The notes under the pieces are model-generated. The model saw nothing but the letters and a program-made list of their open reading frames with translations. It had not been told where the DNA came from and searched no databases. From NCBI GenBank assembly GCA_003446735.1, contig DMCJ01000042.1, positions 1-9,534 on the forward strand: DNA of 9,534 bases, written 5' to 3'. Below, piece after piece: positions 5,931-9,534 of this stretch (its first letter is position 1; every line of letters begins with the position of its first letter). The DNA is from Lachnospiraceae bacterium (lineage in GTDB: Bacteria; Bacillota; Clostridia; Lachnospirales; Lachnospiraceae). The position numbers were made by a program, and so were the translations under genes.

Positions 5931-5981
5931 TTTTACTATATATTGTGGTTATCATTCAAACTCTACCATTATGTAGTAGTT
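5931..5981. repeat. Two-block repeat R2 (right copy flanking hicB copy 2)
   Basis: Block 1 (5931-5948) is identical to that of R1. Block 2 TCTACCATTATGTAGTAGTT (5962-5981) differs by one base. The spacer is 13 nt and unrelated to that of R1. Both copies have the same orientation and lie 651 bp apart. R2 ends 11 bp before REP-like copy B. Confidence 0.75.
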
Positions 5982-5992
5982 CTCTTAAGGGT

Positions 5993-6020
5993 CACATAGG
6001 GGACGGTTCTCTATGTGGAT
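5993..6020. repeat. REP-like palindrome, copy B
   Basis: Arms CACATAG (5993-5999) and CTATGTG (6011-6017) enclose the loop GGGACGGTTCT; 28 bases are identical to copy A and in the same orientation. It ends 6 bp from the stop codon of the RAYT gene, so it is both a likely RAYT substrate and its 3' hairpin. Confidence 0.9.
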
Positions 6021-6026
6021 TGCTTA

Positions 6027-6773
6027 TTACGCTCTTCTTACTATGTCCCGGCTGATACCGGTAAGCCTCTCTATTTTTCTGTCAGATAAACCAACGTCCT
6101 TAAGCTTTTTGATCTGCTCATTTCTGATCATCTTGTCAAATCCTTTTATTTCACTCAGATCCGACATTCCCAGAGCTCTTTTTGCAAGCACACGAGCCTC
6201 ATCATCATTTAAGAATCTTTTGCCTTCGTCCGATATTTCCAAATGCTTTTCATCATCGGTCTTTCTCATATACAAAAGATATCCCTCAACTCCTCCCATG
6301 ATATCAAGAGCCGATCTTACCTCATCATTCTGAGCATTCTTAATATATGCACCATGGCTGCTCCACCTGTATGTGTCATGACTGCATATTCCCGCATTTT
6401 CGGGATTCATGTGAATATATCTTATCGCAGACATAAAATATGAATCATTTTCTATCACTGCACTTTTATACCTGTCCTGAAAAACGTGGCCGCTCCTTGT
6501 ATACTTCGAGTTGAGATGGTATGAATAGCTGCACTCGATCTTTTTCATGATAAGCTCGAGTTCATTGTTCACATCGTGGATGATCATATGAACGTGATTA
6601 TCCATTAGGCAATAAGCCGCCAGGCCGAAGTTCAACTCCTTTCTGACCTTTGAAAGAATGGAAAGAAATTTGACCCGATCGTTGTCATCCTCAAAAATGA
6701 CCTGCTTCCCGTTTCCTCTTATCACAACATGATAAAGGCCGGAAGCACATTTAATCCTTGCTTTTCTTGGCAA
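6027..6773 (-). CDS. REP-associated tyrosine transposase (RAYT, Y1/HUH superfamily)
   Basis: This encodes 248 residues. The Y1 transposase core covers about residues 5-145, with GLYHVVIRGNGKQVIF (12-27), the metal-binding HUH motif His60-Val-His62 in YCLMDNHVHMII, and the catalytic tyrosine expected at Tyr83 or Tyr85 in the helix ECSYSYHLNSKY. HVFQDRYKSAVIEND and AIRYIHMNPENAGI are typical RAYT blocks. The C-terminus carries a helix-turn-helix-like end (LKDVGLSDRKIERLTGISR) as in many Firmicutes RAYTs. The enzyme would nick and join single-stranded REP hairpins through a 5'-phosphotyrosine. The start is TTG at 6773, with GAGGAGG seven bases upstream; no better ATG exists. The gene is full length with motifs intact. 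REP-like palindromes flank it on both sides. Confidence 0.93.
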   Translation of the reverse strand: MPRKARIKCASGLYHVVIRGNGKQVIFEDDNDRVKFLSILSKVRKELNFGLAAYCLMDNHVHMIIHDVNNELELIMKKIECSYSYHLNSKYTRSGHVFQDRYKSAVIENDSYFMSAIRYIHMNPENAGICSHDTYRWSSHGAYIKNAQNDEVRSALDIMGGVEGYLLYMRKTDDEKHLEISDEGKRFLNDDEARVLAKRALGMSDLSEIKGFDKMIRNEQIKKLKDVGLSDRKIERLTGISRDIVRRA

Positions 6774-6811
6774 AACAATACCTCCTCACTATTAAATTGG
6801 CGGGTTTCGTG

Positions 6812-6833
6812 AAAAAATGACTGCCGAACGGCA
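6812..6833 (-). promoter_or_regulatory. Attenuator-like hairpin in the RAYT leader
   Basis: On the minus strand TGCC-GTTC-GGCA (6833-6822) forms a short GC-rich hairpin, followed by GTCA and six T (6817-6812), about 40 nt before the TTG start. It could reduce transposase expression, but the stem is only 4 bp before mismatches. Confidence 0.3.
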
Positions 6834-6852
6834 TCATCACCTGACGTAAAAC

Positions 6853-6897
6853 GATTCCTATGCAAGTAATCATCGCATAGGAATCTCAAAAAGTCAA
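6853..6897 (-). promoter_or_regulatory. RAYT promoter with 11-bp perfect dyad over the -10
   Basis: On the minus strand TTGACT (6897-6892), a 17-bp spacer and GATGAT (6874-6869, preceded by TGC) form a plausible promoter. A perfect inverted repeat, GATTCCTATGC (6853-6863) and GCATAGGAATC (6875-6885), has the -10 in its 11-nt centre. Its symmetry around the -10 suggests an operator, perhaps for the helix-turn-helix of RAYT or another repressor. Confidence 0.5.
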
Positions 6898-6911
6898 TAA
6901 TATATTGTAAT

Positions 6912-6935
6912 AACATAAGGGACAGTCCCTTGTGG
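6912..6935. repeat. Diverged REP-like hairpin, copy D
   Basis: CATAAGGGA-CAG-TCCCTTGTG forms a 9-bp stem with one T-G pair. It shares the GGGAC-R-GT core with copies A and B in the same orientation and sits four bases from copy C, head to head with it. Confidence 0.6.
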
Positions 6936-6939
6936 CAAA

Positions 6940-6970
6940 ATCCACATAGAGAACCGTCCCCTATGGGGAT
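6940..6970. repeat. REP-like palindrome, copy C (inverted)
   Basis: Arms ATCCACATAG (6940-6949) and CTATGGGGAT (6961-6970) enclose AGAACCGTCCC. The reverse complement matches copy A at 30 of 31 bases. It directly abuts the stop codon of the DUF4097 gene (6971). On the minus strand the hairpin is followed by TTTT, so it may terminate the padR operon. Confidence 0.9.
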
Positions 6971-7720
6971 TTACCAGCTTAAGGAAATATTTCCCATACC
7001 GGCTTTTAATTCCACCTCACCTTCATCTCCGTCGGAAACATAGGTGCCCTTTACTCTTTCTCCGTCAAGCTCTACATTTCCCATATCGCTCTCAGCCTTG
7101 ATCTTATAATCGTCCAGATCCCTGCTGCTTACTAAGATCACATTTCCCATATCGCAGTCAGCAGTAAGTTTTTTAAATTCAATGTTATTTATCTCGACAT
7201 TTCCCATATTGGCATCTATGTCCACAGACTCTGCCACTATGTTACTGCCTGTCACATTACCCATATTTAAGTCAATATCGATGGATAACGCTTCCATATC
7301 TTCAATGTTCAGATTGCCCATGTCTATCTCGAAGCCGGCATCCTTTATCTTTGTATCCGAAGGGATGGTTATGACCATTCGGCTCTTATAGTTTGCGTTC
7401 TTTGCAACATTGATCTTGCTCTTCTGCTCTATCTTTAAGATCCCGTTATCAGCTTTAACTATAGGCTTTAGATCTTCATTCCCTTCGTAGGAAACAGCGC
7501 ACTCATCTCCGCGAATGATCTCAACATTTAATACTTTTGCATCGATGTCTATGGAGTTTATCCCGGTATAGGAATCCTGAAACTCGGTCTTTTTGGTGTT
7601 AGCGGGCTTAAATATGCTAAACGGATCAAAACCGAAGAACCCTCCTAAATGGATGCCGCATCCTATTATGATGGCAGCTATTGTGACTATACCCAGTATT
7701 GTAAGATATAAGTTTTTCAT
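6971..7720 (-). CDS. DUF4097 family beta-strand repeat protein, probable lipoprotein
   Basis: This encodes 249 residues. Residues 4-21 are a hydrophobic signal with the lipobox-like IIGC (Cys21), so the protein is probably anchored on the outer membrane face; a simple membrane anchor is the alternative. The rest is a DUF4097 beta-repeat region. Met-Gly-Asn occurs six times, starting at residues 134, 153, 172, 191, 213 and 242; the first four are exactly 19 residues apart, as expected for stacked coils of a beta-solenoid. It ends GMGNISLSW, a typical family ending. The ATG has AAAGGAGAG upstream, inside the end of the preceding gene, 2 nt away. It is the last gene of the padR operon, a common arrangement with HAAS proteins. 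The molecular function is unknown. Confidence 0.88.
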   Translation of the reverse strand: MKNLYLTILGIVTIAAIIIGCGIHLGGFFGFDPFSIFKPANTKKTEFQDSYTGINSIDIDAKVLNVEIIRGDECAVSYEGNEDLKPIVKADNGILKIEQKSKINVAKNANYKSRMVITIPSDTKIKDAGFEIDMGNLNIEDMEALSIDIDLNMGNVTGSNIVAESVDIDANMGNVEINNIEFKKLTADCDMGNVILVSSRDLDDYKIKAESDMGNVELDGERVKGTYVSDGDEGEVELKAGMGNISLSW

Positions 7721-7722
7721 TT

Positions 7723-8706
7723 TTACTCTCCTTTCGGATCAACGATCAGCTTTACTATTCCGGATAAAACACCTGCTATGGGCCAGATTATCCAGCTTAT
7801 ATACCATTTAAATGTCAGGAAACTGTAGATGAGATATATGCTTGTTACCGTGCTCCAGTAAACATCCATTACCGCCTTTGCGCGTGAGTCCTTCTTTCCC
7901 GATCTTACCGATTCGTAGCTGCCCGATACAGTGCCTTCTCCGTTTAAGGATAAAAGCTTTCTGTATGCACTCTCTTTTCCACCGGAGAAGATGATGAGCA
8001 TGACTCCGACTCCTACCATCGCAAAGAGGAATATTCCCTGAAATGTGTCACTTAAAGGTCCGGCCGGAAACAGCGAATCTACTATTATGGTAGGAATTAT
8101 CGAAACGATGCAGAGCATTATACCTATTGTAAGGAGCACTGCTCTGTTACCCCTGTTATACTGTCTTTCCCTGTAGATATATTCGCTCGTAGCATAATCT
8201 ACCGAGCAGGGAAAATCATCCATGAACGACCACTTATTCATAACTACCGAAGAAAATACTATTATACCCACTCCTGCGGCAACTAAAAGGAACATGACCA
8301 CTACACCAATACTTACGAACTTTTCTCCGATAAACGGCAGCGATCCGAAGGAGATCGGTCCTATGGGCGAGATTATAAAGAGAAATACGGCCAGGGCTAT
8401 AAAAAACATGTGCCTTGTCTTATCAGCAATATAATCCTTTGCCTCCTCTAACGGGATATTGTGACGCTCGGTAGGATCGGCATCCTTCATCACTCCGGCT
8501 ATGCCTAATGAAGCTGCGAGCTCATCCAGATTGCCGAACTCCGAGATCACGATCCCGACCGCCTCGTTCTCACTCTTTCCTTCATCTATGAGCTCGTTGT
8601 ACTTATCCTCCATCATGGAGTAAAGCTCACTTTTGGCTTTCATAACCTCTTCCGTAGCCGGAAGAGATGCAAACATTGATTCAAGATAATTTTTTATCGT
8701 ATCCAT
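7723..8706 (-). CDS. HAAS / permease prefix domain 1 membrane protein
   Basis: This encodes 327 residues. The N-terminal cytoplasmic HAAS-type helical domain (about 1-75) has the characteristic YSMMEDKYNELIDEGKSENE, then AVGIVISEFGNLDELAASLG. Hydrophobic segments at about 99-117, 130-154, 188-209, 222-242, 285-299 and 301-322 predict six membrane passes. The HAAS domain is known from DUF1700/DUF1129-type proteins encoded next to PadR regulators and is thought to sense or interact with the regulator; that role is inferred here. The gene begins one base after the padR stop (TGA-T-ATG), with AGAGGG six bases before the ATG, indicating tight co-translation. No ATPase or transport motif is visible, so it is not a complete permease. 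Confidence 0.87.
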   Translation of the reverse strand: MDTIKNYLESMFASLPATEEVMKAKSELYSMMEDKYNELIDEGKSENEAVGIVISEFGNLDELAASLGIAGVMKDADPTERHNIPLEEAKDYIADKTRHMFFIALAVFLFIISPIGPISFGSLPFIGEKFVSIGVVVMFLLVAAGVGIIVFSSVVMNKWSFMDDFPCSVDYATSEYIYRERQYNRGNRAVLLTIGIMLCIVSIIPTIIVDSLFPAGPLSDTFQGIFLFAMVGVGVMLIIFSGGKESAYRKLLSLNGEGTVSGSYESVRSGKKDSRAKAVMDVYWSTVTSIYLIYSFLTFKWYISWIIWPIAGVLSGIVKLIVDPKGE

Positions 8707-8707
8707 A

Positions 8708-9040
8708 TCAGTCCCTCTCTATAAAACGCTCTATTACATCTTTTGTAAGATTCCACTCTTCACACTTGTTACTGTAATACTCTTTTCCCTTATCAGTGAT
8801 CCTGTAGTAGGTCCGCTTCTTACCGTTCTCGGCATTCTGGGAATAGGATTCTATATAACCGTTTTTCTCCATCCTCGTGAAGGCCGAATACAGTGTTGTC
8901 TCCTTGATCAGATATTTCTCTTCGGATAAACTCTTTATCTTCTTTGATATCTCATATCCGTATGAGGGAGCATCCTTTAGGAGAAAGAGGATCATCGTGT
9001 CGTTATAACCTCGGATCACATCACTGCTGATCTCAATCAT
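8708..9040 (-). CDS. PadR family transcriptional regulator
   Basis: This encodes 110 residues, the usual size of short (subfamily 2) PadR proteins. The winged helix spans about residues 10-85: NDTMILFLLKDAPSYGYEIS, then the recognition helix region KETTLYSAFTRMEKNGYIES and the wing ENGKKRTYYRITDKGKEYY. A C-terminal helix (about 88-108) would dimerise. PadR proteins usually repress their own operon and are released by a ligand or stress. The dyads over the promoter at 9181-9223 support autoregulation. The frame is open to an ATG at 9067, but the ATG at 9040 has GAGAGG seven bases upstream and begins the conserved region, so it is preferred. It is the first gene of the operon with the HAAS and DUF4097 genes. 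Confidence 0.92.
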   Translation of the reverse strand: MIEISSDVIRGYNDTMILFLLKDAPSYGYEISKKIKSLSEEKYLIKETTLYSAFTRMEKNGYIESYSQNAENGKKRTYYRITDKGKEYYSNKCEEWNLTKDVIERFIERD

Positions 9041-9173
9041 TGATCTACCTCTCTTATTCTTATTCATTTTTGCCCGGTGCGCATCCGGGAGATCTTTTCG
9101 ACATCGTTGCTTCGCTTAACGCTGCTTCGTCCCTGTTACTTCGTCTGACGTTGCTTTGTTTATCGTTGCAACG
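9041..9173 (-). repeat. padR leader with five ~15-nt degenerate tandem repeats
   Basis: On the plus strand units CGTTGCTTCG (9105), CGCTGCTTCG (9120), TGTTACTTCG (9134), CGTTGCTTTG (9149) and CGTTGCAACG (9164) recur every 14-15 nt. The last is a perfect palindrome that can pair with the others in RNA. A 5-bp GC hairpin (9073-9089, CCCGG/CCGGG) lies nearer the start codon. No gene is seen; the leader is about 150 nt. Confidence 0.5.
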
Positions 9174-9180
9174 ACTGTCG

Positions 9181-9223
9181 TACTACATCTGTCGTAGTAA
9201 AATATACCACGCCTGTCGGAGTA
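9181..9223. promoter_or_regulatory. Tandem operator-like dyads over the padR promoter
   Basis: Site O2 (9181-9199) on the minus strand is TACTACGACAGATGTAGTA, with perfect TACTAC/GTAGTA arms. Site O1 (9205-9223) is TACTCCGACAGGCGTGGTA, 15 of 19 identical, and fills the -10/-35 spacer. Centres are 24 bp apart. A poorer third match may lie at 9167-9185. These are likely PadR binding sites (inferred from position and symmetry). Confidence 0.6.
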
Positions 9224-9229
9224 TGTCAA
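9201..9229 (-). promoter_or_regulatory. Sigma-A promoter of the padR-HAAS-DUF4097 operon
   Basis: On the minus strand a consensus TTGACA (9229-9224), a 17-bp spacer and TATATT (9206-9201) form the strongest promoter of the window. The expected start is near 9194, inside operator site O2. Confidence 0.88.
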
Positions 9230-9286
9230 CACCTTTTTAAAAAAATTTTTTGCTTTATAAAAATTCCTGAAGAATTACCTGTAAAG

Positions 9287-9315
9287 AAAAAAAACAGGAG
9301 GCCTCTGCCTCCCGT
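9287..9315 (-). terminator. Rho-independent terminator of the receiver-domain gene
   Basis: On the minus strand ACGGGAGGC (9315-9307), loop AGAG and GCCTCCTGT (9302-9294) form a 9-bp stem with one G-U, followed by seven more T. It lies 11 nt after the stop and separates this gene from the padR operon. Confidence 0.92.
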
Positions 9316-9326
9316 TCCTGTCCTTT

Positions 9327-9534
9327 CTATTTAAGCACTTTTGTAAGCGTTTCGATCAGATTCCCTATATCTATCGGCTTAGCGACATGTCCGTTCATCC
9401 CGGATTCGATGGCCCTCCTTGCATCCTCCGAAAACGCATTGGCCGTCATTGCTATTATCGGGACGTCCTTCTTTTTATCGTCCTTAAGCTCCCTTACCTT
9501 TCTTGTAAGCTCATATCCGTCCATCACCGGCATC
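9327..9534 (-). CDS. C-terminal receiver domain, hybrid histidine kinase or response regulator (5' end outside window)
   Basis: The last 68 residues of a protein enter from the right edge. They are the second half of a CheY-like receiver: MPVMDGYELTRKVREL directly after the phosphoacceptor site, IIAMTANAF with the conserved Thr, and NGHVAKPID with the conserved Lys, ending in LIETLTKVLK. The phosphorylated Asp lies just outside the window. MTANAFSEDARRAIESGMN and the stop straight after the receiver are typical of receivers at the C-terminus of hybrid sensor kinases, but a stand-alone response regulator cannot be excluded. The base at 9534 is the third base of the preceding codon. A strong terminator follows. 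Confidence 0.88.
   Translation of the reverse strand, partial: MPVMDGYELTRKVRELKDDKKKDVPIIAMTANAFSEDARRAIESGMNGHVAKPIDIGNLIETLTKVLK

Larger units (their letters stand above)
5993..6970. mobile_element. REPtron-like unit: RAYT gene flanked by inverted REP-like palindromes
   Basis: The transposase gene is bracketed by copy B on the left and an inverted copy C on the right, with a diverged hairpin (6912-6935) just inside copy C. RAYTs are single-copy, domesticated relatives of IS200/IS605 transposases that are linked to REP palindromes and cut or move them. Copy A, 1.3 kb away beyond the hicB genes, shows that the palindrome exists apart from this unit. Exact mobile borders cannot be proven from one sequence. 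Confidence 0.7.

Noticed and set aside
5280..5981. R1 and R2 as a CRISPR array or Cas12a-type repeat (TCTAC...GTAG stem)
   Set aside because: There are only two copies 651 bp apart with a gene between, the stem resemblance is short, and no cas gene is present.
9040..9240. Plus-strand frame of 66 codons across the padR leader
   Set aside because: It starts opposite the padR start codon, has no family resemblance, and the region is explained by promoter, operators and leader repeats on the other strand.

Overview
The window looks like chromosomal DNA of a low-to-moderate GC Clostridia member, most likely Lachnospiraceae (Butyrivibrio/Roseburia-like). The reasons are near-consensus sigma-A promoters and AGGAGG ribosome-binding sites, TTG starts, a FliD-tail-like protein beginning MRINDYSGLF, a clostridial OFA transporter, a tandem-ACT protein, a PadR/HAAS/DUF4097 operon and a RAYT transposase with palindromic REP-like repeats. 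This placement is inference; no rRNA or tRNA gene is present. Every convincing gene is on the minus strand, so the window reads right to left.

Layout in transcription order. (1) 9534-9287: the end of a receiver-domain protein (hybrid kinase or response regulator) with a strong terminator. (2) 9229-6971: a three-gene operon, padR, then a HAAS-domain membrane protein, then a DUF4097 lipoprotein-like protein. It has a near-perfect promoter (TTGACA-N17-TATATT) covered by two 19-bp operator-like dyads, and a leader of about 150 nt with a roughly 15-nt tandem repeat. (3) 6970-4630: an accessory segment bounded by inverted copies of a 31-bp palindromic REP-like element. It holds a RAYT (REP-associated Y1/HUH transposase) between two such copies, and two HicB-family antitoxin genes without a visible HicA toxin. 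The second hicB lies between two direct copies of an unexplained ~52-bp two-block repeat. (4) 4624-2056: an operon of an OFA-family transporter, two small unknown proteins in one reading frame separated by a single UAG, and a tandem-ACT protein. (5) 2031-1191: a monocistronic gene for a protein resembling the FliD C-terminus, with its own promoter and terminator. (6) 1161-1: the first 387 codons of a CotH-kinase-family lipoprotein, running off the left edge and possibly translated from a leaderless mRNA.

Functionally, the PadR operon is a self-contained envelope-associated regulatory unit. The transporter operon couples a carboxylate carrier to a likely ligand-sensing ACT protein. The middle segment appears to be an insertion hotspot: REP palindromes abut the stop codons of three genes and probably act as 3' terminators as well as RAYT substrates. 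No CRISPR array, integrase or known defence system was found. The most interesting features are the RAYT/REP island, the repeat pair flanking hicB, and the dyads overlapping the -10 of the RAYT and padR promoters.
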